A DNA stretch of 64,000 nt from Apoderus coryli (GCA_911728435.2 OU452201.1:17856001-17920000); one strand, 5' to 3'; positions 33,643-45,395 are shown, numbered from the stretch's first letter. The notes: generated from the sequence alone by a model not told the origin. Numbers and translations: made by a program.

Positions 33643-34209
33643 TACAGGGTGTTTGAAAAAGACGCGGCAATATTTAAGGGGGTGATTTCCAAGGTCATTT
33701 TATGAAAAAAACATAAACACACGTCGTCGGAAAATATATTATTTCCAAGATACGTGTAAGTTTTTTTGTAAATAACGGTTTTTTAAGTAAGTCAAATATC
33801 TCCTTATTGATTTCTTTGAAATTTGGCTGCTTTGTTGCTAGGAATAGGGATTTTATATGGCCCTAACTAGATTAAAATTATTAAGTCCATGGGCGTTAGG
33901 AGGCAATTTAATAAAAATTATTGACAAAAAAAATGGACGCCACTGACTGTAATTTAATTCCTATATTGTCTTGAGATATAGCAACTAAAACTACAACTCT
34001 TGTATATTTTTCATATGTTGCTTCCTTTATGATATAAGACTGTAAAACATTTATCAACATACCAAGAATATTTGCGAATAATGCGACTAAAAATCAGTAA
34101 CGTTAATGTTATTTGACTGCGCCAATAATTTTTACGTGAACTTTTTTCATAATATGACTCGATAAATCACCCTTTTAATTATTGCTGCGTCTTTTTGAAA
34201 CACCCTGTA
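33643..34209. mobile_element. mariner-type MITE, 567 bp, TA-flanked
   Basis: Ends TACAGGGTGTTTGAAAAAG and its inverted partner at 34190-34209 continue into terminal inverted repeats of about 65 bp (GACGCGGCAATATTTAAG..GGGTGATTT against GACGCAGCAATAATTAAA..GGGTGATTT). No coding capacity. The right end shares its TA with the element that follows. Confidence 0.85.
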
Positions 34210-35239
34210 CCGGCTGTCCCACCGGGATCGATCGATTATGGAAAAACTACACTGTGGAAAAATCTGAAAATCTGGTGTAGTCCGTACGTCGACGGGACTA
34301 ATTCGGCTAATATGTTTTGAAGAATATAGTGCTTCCGGTTATACCGGAAATGGGTGTCAACTTCCTTATTTCAAATACAACTCTATATAAATTATATTTT
34401 TTTTGGATTCTCCTTGTAATTCTAAACATATTTCATGCATATGTTATAAATTTTATGTCAAAAATGACGTTTTCAGAATAAAGAATAATAATAATGTTTT
34501 ATTATATGGAAGCTTTAATAATTTAATTTGTTAGAATATACTAGGAGATATAGACCTACTTTAGGCGCCTACGTATATTTTTTTAGTAAATATTAATACA
34601 GGGTATTAAAAAAAATCAAATTGAAAAAGGTGTCAAAAATCAAAATTTTTAAATGGCAACCCCCCATTTTATATATTTTTTATTTTTTTTGCATCAAAAA
34701 TAAGGGCAAATTTATGAAAGGATGTTTATCCGAAAAACTGATAGTTTTCGAAATATTGACAATTTTACATTTTTCTATTATCTACAATAGTCTGAATTTA
34801 AAATTTTATTTTAATTTCAATTTTTTTTATTGGCCATTAGTTGGTATACAATTCATATACATTGGCATGTCAAGATTCAATTACACTTACAAAAATTACA
34901 AATTAAACTAATTTCAAGATCAAAAACATTAAAAATACCAAAAAAATAACAAATAAAGAAGGATACCGAATAAATAACAATATTACTTAACATTTACAAT
35001 AGACAAACAATATAGATTAACATAAAACAACTGGCAAGACACACGATCCCACCAGCAAATAAAAGAAGTCACAGCATGTTGGAGCAATGCTCGACAAATT
35101 TCTGCAGCGTGTAAAACCATTTACAGCCAAAAATGATTTTAAATTGCTTTTAAATTTAATCAGTGAAGTCGAAATTAAAATTTTTCGGGCAGCATATTAA
35201 AATAATCGATCGAAGCCCTTCCCGGTGGGATACCCGGTA
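34208..35239. mobile_element. MITE-like element with TACCGG termini, about 1 kb
   Basis: The left end TACCGGCTGTCCCACCGGGA + TCGATCGATTAT is repeated inverted at 35195-35239 (ATAATCGATCGA...TCCCGGTGGGATACCCGGTA). The interior includes the palindromic ACTTCCGG-like motif near 34332 and ATTAATACAGGGT near 34594, shared with 28932-30068. No transposase is seen. It directly abuts the MITE on its left. Confidence 0.75.
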
Positions 35240-36654
35240 TATATAATTTACAGTTTAAACATTTTGCCTGACACTGTATTTATACATTTTTCAGTTCGAT
35301 TTTGCTTTGTAAACACACAAATAATGTGCGTGGATATGCACCAAAAGCAATAATAATTATTATCAAGACAGCCACTCTTATTCCTATTTAATACTGATAA
35401 TAAACATCTGAGAGCAAAATACATAACTCGCAGAGAGTGGAACGTCATGTCAGTTGCTATATTGCCGCGTATAACAGACTTAATGCATACCTACTTACGA
35501 TATTATTGCCATATAATTATTGTTATTGTTATTCGAAATCAGTCGCCGTGTGGATACATAAAAAATACACGGTCTTCTTATTCTTTGTGTGTGAGAGTGA
35601 CTTAAATACAAATATTTGTACATAAAATATTTTATGAATCATTGAGAAATTAAAATGTTATAAACCGGCTAATTTTTGTGATGGTGTGTCGTGATTCATT
35701 TTCATAGAATTTAAATAGTAATCGTGATATGTTTAGTGATCTCAATCCAAAGTTTTCTTATCTTATTTTAATTCAATTTCTGTTAATCTATAACAACAAT
35801 AGTTTTTGTACGTGCTTTTTAATAAAACCTTAATAAAACGCTATTTCCCGAAATCATTTTTGGAAGAGTGGAGTTACCAAAATTGCCAAAATTGACTAAT
35901 ACTAACGAATACAAAGTACGTTATTTTAATATACAAAGATAGGAATACGCATAATGTGTTGTTTTACATTGTGATTAATTTTAATTTGAATTATACACTA
36001 TACGCTTCAGAGAAAACAGTCCACCCAAAAAAGTACGTTGTTTCCCATATTTTTAAATATTTATTATTTTTATAGCAATAAATCTATTGTGTATTGATTC
36101 AATAATTTTTATAGCATGCCAGTCGACAGTATTATGACTTATAAACGAAAAGTAAGCAAAATCTTATGATTCATAAATTTATTGAACTGCAGAGGCAAGT
36201 AATCATGAAAATCGCTTTTCAATAAGGCTTATTGCTACCTCGATTCTGGATGACACGCCTCATTCGATTTTGGATAGAAAGCAGCACGTCCTAAATGTTT
36301 TCTTGGTGAAAATTTGTTCAGTCGTCAATAAGGACAAATCGAAGCCTTTGACGTGTTGTTGAATCAGGTATTCGACGTCTTGAGCAGGCCAGTCCATTTT
36401 TGGAATATCAACCTCTTACAGCTATTGTGTTATCATCACTCTCGGACGGGCACTGTATATTTAATTATTGTTATTATTTTTGAGAAAATAGTCCATGATT
36501 CGAGTATTCCACAAAAATCATTTTTTATTTATTTCATTCTAACCAGTCATGTTTTCGTTGTCCATCATCAGTGAAATTGAATAAAATATTCTGTTTTTTG
36601 TTTAGTGAATTGTACCTCTATAGATTAATTTTATGGTGTAGCAAATAATTCGAA
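35240..36654. other. No gene seen; weak hammerhead-like trace at 36546-36572
   Basis: Mostly featureless. At 36546-36572 the minus strand has CACTGATGATGGACAACGAA + AACATGACTGG, which looks like a deleted copy of the hammerhead family (stem II collapsed). I do not count it as a ribozyme. Confidence 0.35.
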
Positions 36655-36840
36655 TGACAATATTTTAAACTTGGGACGATTGTAACCATACTCTTTTCGA
36701 CTATATTTCACAACCTGCTGCTTTTCTACTTTTTACACATTTGTGGAGTTCTTTTTATAACTGCTCTATTAGTTGGTTTTTTACAGGCTTGCAGAATCTA
36801 CACCAAATCATCTTGTTATAGGTTGTGTGGTTGCACATGT

Positions 36841-37185
36841 TCATGAGGTAGATGCAAATCCAGTTATTAGATTTGTATCGCTCTCTGATAATTTTCTTCT
36901 TAGGACGCCATCTCTCCACGAAGGTTGGCGATTCAACTGGCTATAATGGTGCGTGAAGCCGCACGTCTGAAAATCTATAGATGTCCGTCCGAACCATTGA
37001 CTTTTCTTTAGCCATGAGTTCTTCCGTCTGCCCACAGATCGTTTGCCCTCGATCTTTCCTTCAACCTTATCTGATCTGATCTGATATACTTCTAGACAAT
37101 TAAAGGCATATGCCGATTTCCAATTAGTGACATATAGGACTAGCAGGAATCTATATATGTTAATATTACATATCGCAACAGACAA
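36841..37185 (-). pseudogene. LINE ORF2 C-terminal tail (copy 1)
   Basis: The minus-strand frame contains EGKIEGKRSVGRRKNSWLKK, then SQWFGRTSIDF. The motif G-K-x-x-G-K-R-S-x-G-R-R-x-x-S-W-L-K-x-x-x-x-W-F-G is the hallmark C-terminal tail of a large group of insect LINE-type reverse transcriptases. Preceding residues are not RT-like and the frame is shifted after IDF, so this is a fragment. Copy 2 at 38397-38741 differs by a handful of residues. Confidence 0.65.
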
Positions 37186-37549
37186 CGTCGTTTCTGGCGA
37201 ACTTATTTATAATAATAAATTCTTTACTTAGTATTGAATGATCTGATATAGAATAAAATTAAAAAAAGCACATTTCACCACTTTAACAAAGCACATTTTT
37301 AATATTCTCATGGAGAATTAAAACTATTTTTTTTTGCCAAGGAGGAGCTTACCAATTCCCTGAGTAGTGTGATATACTTTACCTCCACTAAAACTCATCT
37401 TTATTTATTGATTGGCTCGGGAATCTTCCGTTTTCCATGTCCTCGTGTGTCTGTCCTCTGTTGCTGTAGTCTTCTGTTGCTTTTGTCCTCCGTTGGCTGT
37501 GCTTAGATAACACTCTGAAATAAGAGTAAAACAATATCAATTGCTGCCT

Positions 37550-37760
37550 TCATACTGGGGATTCTTTCGTCAGAGTTGACTCCTTGGTCTCCGGTACCCC
37601 CTGGCACCTGCTTCTACATTGTAGTTGACTGCTTCGCGAATCAGGCGGTTTGAATGTGTCTCTGCCATTGCAAAGACCTTGTGGGCGTTCGTCATGGAGT
37701 CGAGTTTGAGGTCGCTTCGGATCTGTGCGTTTGACACAAACCATGTACTGCCATCCTTCT
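37550..37760 (-). pseudogene. Jockey-type RT C-terminal fragment (copy 1)
   Basis: In the right frame the minus strand reads GSTWFVSNAQIRSDLKLDSM, then AHKVFAMAKTHANRLIREAV. PWYVSNAQIRxDLxxxxxxxxI is the typical C-terminal end of Jockey-clade reverse transcriptases. The open frame 37550-37744 is an out-of-frame shadow. No RT core is present. Confidence 0.6.
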
Positions 37761-38396
37761 TGACTTATTTTCCGCGGCCTTTAATCGCTTTAGGTACGAT
37801 GGTGCCTTCCGTATCGTATTCTGAACTGGTATACATCAAGGCAGGTCGCACAGCCTTATATGTCAACTGCTCTCTATGTAGTGCACACTGATTGGTCGAA
37901 AAATGATCAATAAATGCGCAGTTTCAATTGTCTCCTAGGATGCTAACAGTGATAGCGAAACTCTCGTCTAGATTTGGAAGGGTGTTTTGTTGAAATGATG
38001 GAGTGTCTCTCAATAGACTGCTTGTTTGAATTTAGACTAGCTCCTGATTATCGCGAAATAGTGACTCATCTAGATAAACTAGAATAAACAGGAAAATAAT
38101 ATGTTTGTATTTTTCCATCAAATATCTGGGGTTTGTTATTGATTTATAATTTATATTTATTTATTAATAATTTTGGGATCTGTACTCGTGACAATATTTT
38201 AAACTTGGGACGATTGTAACCATACTTTTTTGGACTATATTTCACAACCTGCTGCTTTTCTACTTTTGGAGCTGCCAAACCTTCAATGACATTTGTAGAG
38301 TTCTTTTTATAACTGCTCTATTAGTTTAGTTGTTTTTTAGAGGCCTGCAGAATCTACACCAAATCATCTTGTTATAGGTTGTGTGGTTGCGCATGT

Positions 38397-38741
38397 TCAT
38401 GAGGTAGATGCAAATCCAGTTATTAGATTTGTATCCCTCTCTGATAATTTTCTTCTTAGGACGCTGTCTCTCCACGAAGGTTGGCGATTCAACTGGCTAT
38501 AATGGTGCGTGAAGCCGCACCTCTGAAAATCTATAGATGTCCGTCCGAACCATTGACTTTTCTTTAGCCATGAGTTCTTCCGTCTGCCCATAGATCGTTT
38601 GCCCACGATCTTTCCTTCAACCTTATCTGATCTGATCTGATATACTTCTAGACAATTAAAGGCATATGCCGATTTCCAATTAGTGACATATAGGACTAGC
38701 AGGAATCTATATATGTTAATATTACATATCGCAACAGACAA
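38397..38741 (-). pseudogene. LINE ORF2 C-terminal tail (copy 2)
   Basis: Same fragment as 36841-37185 with EGKIVGKRSMGRRKNSWLKK and WFGRTSIDFQ. The two substitutions inside the diagnostic motif (E to V, V to M) indicate neutral drift after duplication. No RT core attached. Confidence 0.65.
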
Positions 38742-38768
38742 CGCCGTTTCTGGCGAACTTATTTATAA

Positions 38769-39115
38769 TCATAAATTCTTTAATTGCTGCCTTCGTACTG
38801 GGGATTCTTTCGTCAGAGTTGACTCCTTGGTCTCCGGTACCCCCTGCCACCTGCTTCTACATTCTAGTTGACTGCTTCGCGAATCAGTCGGTTTGCATGT
38901 GTCTTTGCCATTGCAAAGACCTTGTGGGCGTCCGTCATGGAGTCGAGTTTGAGGTCGCTTCGGATCTGTGCGTTTGACACAAACCATGTACTGCCATCCT
39001 TCTTGACTTGTTTTCCGCGGCCTTTAATCGCTTAGACATAGATCAAGGCAGGTTGCACAACTGCTTTAATCATTCGGAGCTTGTCCTGTAAGGGCATCTT
39101 CTGGATCATCGGGTG
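38769..39115 (-). pseudogene. Jockey-type RT C-terminal fragment (copy 2, longer)
   Basis: Minus strand in the coding frame: QKMPLQDKLRMIKAVVQPAL, then IYV-stop, AIKGRGKQVKKDGSTWFVSN and AQIRSDLKLDSMTDAHKVFA. L..K..M.K...RPxL.Y upstream of WFVSNAQIRxDL is the RT thumb of the Jockey clade, and this copy keeps more of it than copy 1. A stop at the IYV position (near 39038) and missing residues make it inactive. Confidence 0.65.
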
Positions 39116-39329
39116 GAGGGATTAGAACTAAATTACACTACAGCCTTATATGTCAACTGCTCTCTATGTAATGTACACTGATTGGTCGAAAAATGATCAA
39201 TACATGCGCAGTTTCAATTATCTCCTATGATGCTAACAGTGATAGCGAAACTCTCGTCTAGATTTGGAAGGGTGTTTTGTTGAAGTGATGGAGTGTCTCT
39301 CAATAGACTGCATGCTTGAATTTAGACTA

Positions 39330-39639
39330 ATTGGCATAGGGTTTTACTAAAAATTTAAAATCAACACTAACAAAAACAAATTCAAATGTCGCCTCCTTAA
39401 CAAATGTTTATCAATCATTCACACCTCAAAGGCCATAAATATAAAATACATATTTCTTCAGTCTAATACAAATTAAGTATCTAATTGAGTATGACTTTCA
39501 CTGAACCTTTGAAACATCTCTCTTAGATTGATAACTTTTGAAGTTTGAATGATTGATCAAAATCTGTTGCGAATGTGTTTGTGGGCTACTTGTTCAAGTT
39601 AAAATTAACATTTTTGTAGAGATAAAACAGTGATTAAAC
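39330..39639 (+). promoter_or_regulatory. Putative 5' flank and leader of the 39640 exon
   Basis: About 300 bp of unique, AT-rich DNA between the duplication and the ATG. TCAGT-like initiator motifs occur (TTCAGTCTAA near 39458) but no clear TATA box at the right distance. Assigned only because of position. Confidence 0.25.
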
Positions 39640-40211
39640 ATGGAACAAATTAATGATTCAAGTCCTAGCTTTAAAAATGCGTTGAGCTTTTTTAATAGCC
39701 TAGAAAGAACTACGAAAAGTCCGTTCATACCATCGCGAAATTCAAGCAACTTCGAACTTAACCTTAAACTGATTATCGATAACAAAACAGTGGACAGTTC
39801 GAGTATTTTAACGACTAACAATAATGAAAATATTTGTAGTGAAACATTTTTACCTCGAGTGAAGATATCTAAAAATATAAATAGTGATATTTTGTTTAAT
39901 AACCACTACAGAGATAAATATAAACCGAAGGTACCGCCGAGACCTAAAAATATTGTGAGTGATAACAATATGCAATTATTTAAACATAATTTTAAAGAAA
40001 TATTGACGCCTGATATTGAGGCGAAACAAATTTTAGAGGATTTTGAAAAGGTCATTAGTCCGTATAATACTTTTGAAATACCTGTGAAAGCTTTGGATAG
40101 TGAAGTGTTTAAGGAAACATTGAAGCTAGTGCCTGAGTGGAAGGGGAGGAATAATCAAAATTTACATCGACGGAACAGGAATTTTAATAAATTAACTTTT
40201 GGATCTAACAG
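39640..40211 (+). CDS. Unknown protein, probable first coding exon of a host gene
   Basis: ATG at 39640 opens 190 codons plus 2 bases without a stop and ends at AG|GTAATATT (donor after 40211); reading through meets TAA at once. The product is polar, with Asn, Ser and Lys abundant and no signal peptide or membrane segment. Visible features: FKNALSFFNSLERTTKSPF near residue 10, a proline-rich PKVPPRPK near 97-104 that could bind an SH3 domain, and a predicted helical part LTPDIEAKQILEDFEKVISP near 122-141. I recognise no family. It is the longest intact frame in the window, has none of the decay seen in the transposon genes, and lies in unique DNA. Later exons are not identified in the window. 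Confidence 0.55.
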
Positions 40212-40337
40212 GTAATATTTTTTAACTTACATCATTTTAGTCCTAGCTAATTATTATACATCGTAGTTACTCATTTTTCAATTTTCTATCTTGATGAAAT
40301 ACAACTTTATTTAACTGGCCAGTTAATGACCACTTAA

Positions 40338-40400
40338 TATATTATTATTTTCTGAAGTAATCCAGTACGACGAGGAGAGGATGTATTTCATTTGAGATAA
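40338..40400 (-). repeat. End fragment of the GAAGTAATCCA (hammerhead-element) family
   Basis: TTTCTGAAGTAATCCAGTAC plus GAGGAGAGGATG matches the ends at 30332 and 44010. The hammerhead part is missing, so this is a truncated copy sitting in the putative first intron. Confidence 0.5.
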
Positions 40401-43084
40401 ATTTAAGGCGTTGTGGTCTGTTTTACTTGATTCCATTGACTCGGGTTTGTAACTTTTCAGGGTGGTCACATTTTCTAAATTGTATTCTTTTGGGAAAATG
40501 TTAAATGGGACACATGAGCTGAATGCTAACCATTTTTTCTAAAAAAATTATTTAAGATTTTATTCTATTTAAGCTTAAATTGTCCAAAAATGTGTGTTAA
40601 ACTATTTTATTCTTAGTTTTTAAGAACGTCTATTTGTAAATTATTAAAATAAAGCTGGACTTAATTTAACTTTTTTGTTTTTAAATAGAAAAAAAAATTA
40701 AAATGTCAAAAAATTGGGAGTTTTGTTGGCACATTGTCTTTTTTTTAATAATTTTCTATGAAAAAATGGTTAGCTTTAAGCTCATGTAATATATTAATAA
40801 ATACCTAGTATAGGAAAGGGACTTCTCGAATTTAAGCAGATTTACAAGGTGTCCGATTTAAGATTTTCAAAATGCAATTTAAAAAATGTAACCACCTTGA
40901 AAAATATCAAATCAGAGGTCAATGAAAACCAGCAGTAAAACGGAGAAACAACAAAATTCAAATGAACCTGAAACGAAAATGTTCGTGGTTTCTGTAGTAA
41001 CCACAAGGCCTTAAATTTATGTCAAAATTAACTCTTATTTGCAAATATTAATTAATATTAAAAACTACTGAACCTACGTTAAAATATACAGGGTGTCGCG
41101 TAAAAAAAGCAAGTTTGGCCTGCTGCGTGTTTGTGAACTACCCTGTATAATTGAAAACATTTTTGGTTTGTACATCTCTTCAGTACCTAAAAGTTTTGTA
41201 AAGGATTTTTTTGTCTAACGCTTATAGATCTTGAGATATAATCCGCCCACAGACTAATGAGCCATGCTGTATAAATTTACAATAAATCCAAAATAATTCG
41301 GTATACATAATTAAAATTACACGTCTTACTTCTCACCTATGTATATGCAGACGTTTGCATAGCATTGCCCATTGCCCACATAGGCAAGAATATAATATTA
41401 TTTTTAATCTATAAAACATAATATATAATAATAATAATCCACAAAACATATCACATAATTTCAACTGATAAAGAACATATAGCACAAAACCCAGACAATA
41501 TAGACAGCAGGCCCACACACGATCACCATTCCACTAATGACTCGCACAGAGCTCAGAGAACTCCGAAAGCTTATAAACTGCACCGTTCGTCTGAAGCGCT
41601 TGAGCTTATTTTTAAATGCAGTAATTGTTGGTGCACATATTCCAGCCATAGATATAGTTTGATAATGGCCATGAGCTATAGATAAATACGTCTTAATTTT
41701 AACCCTGGAGCTATATATTCAATACTCACATATTCCAGCCATGTGATTTTGGCATTTTTAGACCGTTAAAAGTCGCTTGGCGATTGCATGAGGGGCTAAT
41801 TATGAGATTTTTAAAAAGAGCCCAATATACTCAAGTCAATATCATTTTAATGGTTATACTAACTATATAAATAACGTTTCGATAATATTCACAAAAAAAC
41901 CATGCTCAGGGGCTAATTTTGAACGCCCTGTATCTCTGTACAATCCGTTTACGGACCAATGCTTATAGGACCTTTTTTCTTAAAATTCACTGTTCTATTA
42001 CCTCTATTAATTTGTAATAATTCATAGGGAACACCCTGTATATTTCAGTTAGAATTCGCTACGATAATAATTCTTTCCGTGTAGGTTGGACTTCTTTGCA
42101 AATCACTCTGTATATGTTGTATTACTCACACTTTTTACTTGTCAAATTTTAATGGTATACTAGAAAGATAAACGGCTTTATGTTTGTGTACAGTTTTCGA
42201 AAACCTATATATTATTAATAATGTGAGTCGCGAAATGCCAGTAATTTATGGAATTAATATCCGGTACGTGGACGGAAATCCAAGTTAGGGCTGCTAGTGG
42301 GGTACAATAGGGATTTTCTATTGTATTGTGAATAAGGTGTTAGGGGTGGTATAATGTAATTAGTTCAGGTATTAATCATCTGATAAGCTTGAACTGGTGA
42401 TGTCTCACAATGTACCTAGATAGCTGCAGAAAATTGAATAATTTCAATATTTACTATTTTTTACTGCGTTTCATTAGTTATTGGGTATAGGTCAACTTGC
42501 AGCTATTTTGATGATGGATAAACGCTAAATTTTGCAACCTAATAGGGAATTAGTTATATTAGAAATTAGTTTTATGTCGACTGCTAATCGCAACGTAACT
42601 AAAAATCCAATTAAGCCAAAATTGTCTTATTTTCTTTGGTTTTACCACTAAATCACTTTTTTTTTTTGAATAACTCAAAACCTTCAAAAAATCAACTCAA
42701 CAAGGGAAGATATAAGACTGCCAAGTTACAATAAAATTGGATATAAAGGCTATTCAAGATGTTTGCGAAAAAAAAGAATCGTCTGTTAAATTTAATGTAC
42801 ATAATTAATTAACACCCTGTATATTACTAAAAAATATCATTGAAAACATTTCTCTAAACTCTCATTTCATAGTCACACTATATTAGGTACTTATCTAACG
42901 CTCATTAAGTTTTATTAGAAGTTAATGCAAATTTTACGGTTGTATTGTTTTTAAAATCTTATGTATTTAATTTGGAGGTCATTTTGATTTTGAAATACTT
43001 AAGATACTGTTCACTTATTATAATTATGTGCATTGTTAATTGTTAGCATTTCGTTTTTGTTTATAAAAAAAACGTGTTGCATAT
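40401..43084. other. No gene seen; several mariner-type MITE termini
   Basis: Termini of the ACAGGGTGT type occur near 41090 (outward TACAGGGTGTCGCG), 41150, 41930, 42030 and 42820, but I could not pair them into complete elements. A minus-strand frame at 41461-41649 (AFKNKLKRFRRTVQF) looks like the end of a non-LTR ORF with a TTATTATTATTAT 3' flank. This is weak. Confidence 0.35.
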
Positions 43085-43390
43085 ACACAATACCTATAGA
43101 CGATATTTTATTAAAAAGCATTTGGAAAACTGCCAAATGTTTTAAATATATATAGCAAGCTTATTTGCATTCCATGCCAATTTATAGAAATGTCTGCTTA
43201 ATTATTTGGGATAAATAACCTTTGGCTTTCTTCGTATATACAGGGTGTCCGTGCATTGCAAACACCAGATAGCATTTGATAATCTGCCAAATATTTTAGA
43301 TATATAGCGCGGTTATTCGCATTCCATTTCAATTTCGAGAAGTGCCCCTTAATTATTTGGTGTAAATAACCTTTGGGCGGTGTGCGTTTA
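43085..43390. repeat. Two tandem copies of a 160-bp repeat
   Basis: AGCATTTGG...CTGCCAAATGTTTTA, GCATTCCATGCCAATTT, TTAATTATTTGGGATAAATA and ACCTTTGG at 43119-43230 recur at 43275-43388 with scattered changes. TACAGGGTGTCCGTGC (43238) lies between them, so the copies may be two halves of nested MITEs. Confidence 0.6.
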
Positions 43391-43479
43391 TTCCAAACAA
43401 CAAATAATATCCATTTTATAAATGCAATCTTTAGAACCAAGGATTGACATAATGCAGCCTTCTTATGGTATACTCGTTC

Positions 43480-43692
43480 TAATCTTAATTTAAAATATAT
43501 AAATTTAACGAATCTACCGGGGCTATCCGTTCCCATGCCTCTTTACATTAGAAATGGGCATCGAATGCAGCGTTTTTTTGATACATTTCTCCCTCGTATA
43601 TAAGACCTATAATAAATCATGCCTACCAAAGGATACCGACAGTCATAAAAATATCTACAGTGACTGGAAAAAGTTGGGTTAATGATTCGAGT
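43480..43692. repeat. Repeat family E, copy 1
   Basis: GGGGCTATCCGTTCCCATGC, GGGCATCGAATGCAG, TTGATACATTTCTCCCTCGT, AAATCATGCCTACCAAAGGA and GACTGGAAAAAG...TTAATGATTCG recur in the same order at 61020-61241. Family unknown; the shared segment ends abruptly at ATTCG in both. Confidence 0.75.
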
Positions 43693-44002
43693 TTGCAAAT
43701 AAATATAATATAAATGAAACAAATAATTTTTGGCAACTTTGTTTGAGAATCTTATTTCTTCTAATCTGCCATTACTATTCTTAAGCCAAAAAAACACAAT
43801 TTAGAAGTTTTCTCCAGTATAGAATTCAAAATACTTAATTTGAGCTATGAAAGTGTCCATTTAAGAAAATTTTCTTAACGTAAATAAATATTATTTTATT
43901 TAAGTATAATATTACTTGATTGAAATAATTTATTTACTGACCTTAGAACCAACTATACAAATTTAGAGTACATTTTTCTGCGGTCAACAAAGTAATATAC
44001 TT
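43693..44002. other. No gene seen
   Basis: AT-rich, no feature. Confidence 0.35.
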
Positions 44003-44160
44003 CATTTAATTTTTTGAAGTAATCCATATCCAAGAGTAGCGACACATAAATATGTGAAATAAAATACCTCCACAAAATAAGATCCTTTATATGCCCAAAA
44101 CAAAATCAATTCATGCCAGACATGTTTCGGAATCAACTGGATTCCATCTTCAGAGGCTAT
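44003..44160 (-). mobile_element. Hammerhead-bearing element, second copy of the 30.3-kb family
   Basis: The end block TTTGAAGTAATCCATATCCA (44013) and the hammerhead motif 100 bp away repeat the layout of 30319-30478. No ORF. Confidence 0.6.
44115..44157 (-). ncRNA. Hammerhead-like motif with stem I mismatch
   Basis: CUGAAGA 44153-44147, an extra U, a 6-bp stem II GGAAUC/GAUUCC, GAAAC from 44128, stem III AC/GU around AU, triplet GUC ending at 44119. Stem I is GCC/GGC with a U-U mismatch at the first pair next to the cleavage site, so activity may be reduced or lost. Confidence 0.5.
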
Positions 44161-45161
44161 TACACATTAATCTTTCATTAAATGATATTAATAAATTAGG
44201 CCATTAATGGAAAACTTGAATATGTAATCATACTTATATTAATGTTGAATATTATGAGAATTTACATTTTAAATTTAGGTTTTTAATATTTAAAATATCC
44301 TGAAAAAATAGTTTCCTATATAAATTTCACAATCATACAACATGAACAAATCAAGAGGTCCTACCATTTTGTGGTTTTTTCCTTATAACTATATTATTAT
44401 TATTAAATTTAGTAATGCATTAATTACCTCAATTCAATGCTCTCTATATTAGCTTTGTTCCTATGTTTAACAATACCAACATTATTCGCATTGCATCATA
44501 ATCTAAATGTGTCAAGTTAGTTCCAGGATGCATATGACCATTTGCAGTCTTGAAGTCCTAGTCAGAGGATTACAAATGCATCAAATATGGCACTAAAAAG
44601 TCTGATAAAGATATTATGTGAAAACATTAAGTTTTCCGGGTTGATATTATGATTTATGTGATGTAGTGTCAACAGCAATAAAACAAAATTATTTATACAA
44701 AGTATGCTCGTAAAAATTTCTTATTCGACCTTCATATTTCTAATATTTACATTAAAATAACCTATATGTTACGGAATGTAATTAATATTGTCTTTTATAC
44801 TTTATTAGTTTACGTTTTTTATACATGGTGACCTGTGTTTAATTTGTGTAATTTTGTTCTTTAAGCAAGTATTTCAAATGTTCATTTAAAGTTGTCGATA
44901 TTATCCCTTCGTAATTAGTGGTGATTGTTGTTTTGCAATAATTTTTCGGACTAAATTTTTTTGATATTTTGGAAACACTAATGATGGATTAGAATTAATG
45001 ACGACGGCGTTAACGATTATTTATATTGAAATTGGTGAATTGAATTGGTTGATAATGATCATATCCACAAACATTCCTTAGCGGAAAACGTCTACCAGGC
45101 AAGAGTTAGTCATTTGATCTGAGCAGTCGCGTCATCCAAAAAGATTATAGGAGTATAGCCG
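44161..45161. other. No gene seen
   Basis: Featureless AT-rich sequence of 1 kb. Confidence 0.4.
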
Positions 45162-45395
45162 AAAGGCACCTAGTAATAGCATCGAATATTAACTATAGAC
45201 AAGAAGGGTCAGTAGACGCTAAAAACGGCATCGACTCGTCGCATTCCCAGCCACATTTCTGGTCCGCTACTATATATATATACTATATCTATATATACTA
45301 TCAGATACTATACTATAACTATGAGCGCGGCGAATTGCTTTGTAGAGAGAGAGATCAAACGTGCTGACACGAGGTGAAGTAACTATATTATTTTA
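45162..45395. repeat. Inverted copy of 28975-29190
   Basis: The reverse complement matches CACCTCGTGTCAGCACGTTTGA-like sequence, CAATTCGCCGCG, the AT-rich ATAGTATA core, CCAGAAATGTGGCTGGGAAT and GCGACGAGTCGATGCCGTTT in the DUF4817-type transposon at 28932. It lies 16 kb away in opposite orientation. Confidence 0.75.

Larger units (their letters stand above)
36655..38041. repeat. Direct segmental duplication, copy 1
   Basis: Closely matches 38189-39329 in the same order and orientation, beginning TGACAATATTTTAAACTTGG and ending GAATTTAGACTA. Relative to copy 2 it carries about 310 extra bp (37228-37540) between AAATTCTTTA and AATTGCTGCC, and a different segment at 37785-37840. The copies are mostly identical, so the duplication is younger than the surrounding decay. 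It contains two LINE tails on the minus strand. Confidence 0.85.
38189..39329. repeat. Direct segmental duplication, copy 2
   Basis: Second copy of 36655-38041. It lacks the 310-bp segment of copy 1, so AAATTCTTTAATTGCTGCC is continuous here. That shows either an insertion in copy 1 or a deletion here. It also retains about 90 bp (39040-39140) of Jockey RT sequence replaced in copy 1. Confidence 0.85.

Noticed and set aside
36546..36572. Hammerhead-like CUGAUGA...GAAAAC
   Set aside because: Stem II is collapsed and no UH cleavage triplet or stem I partner is present.
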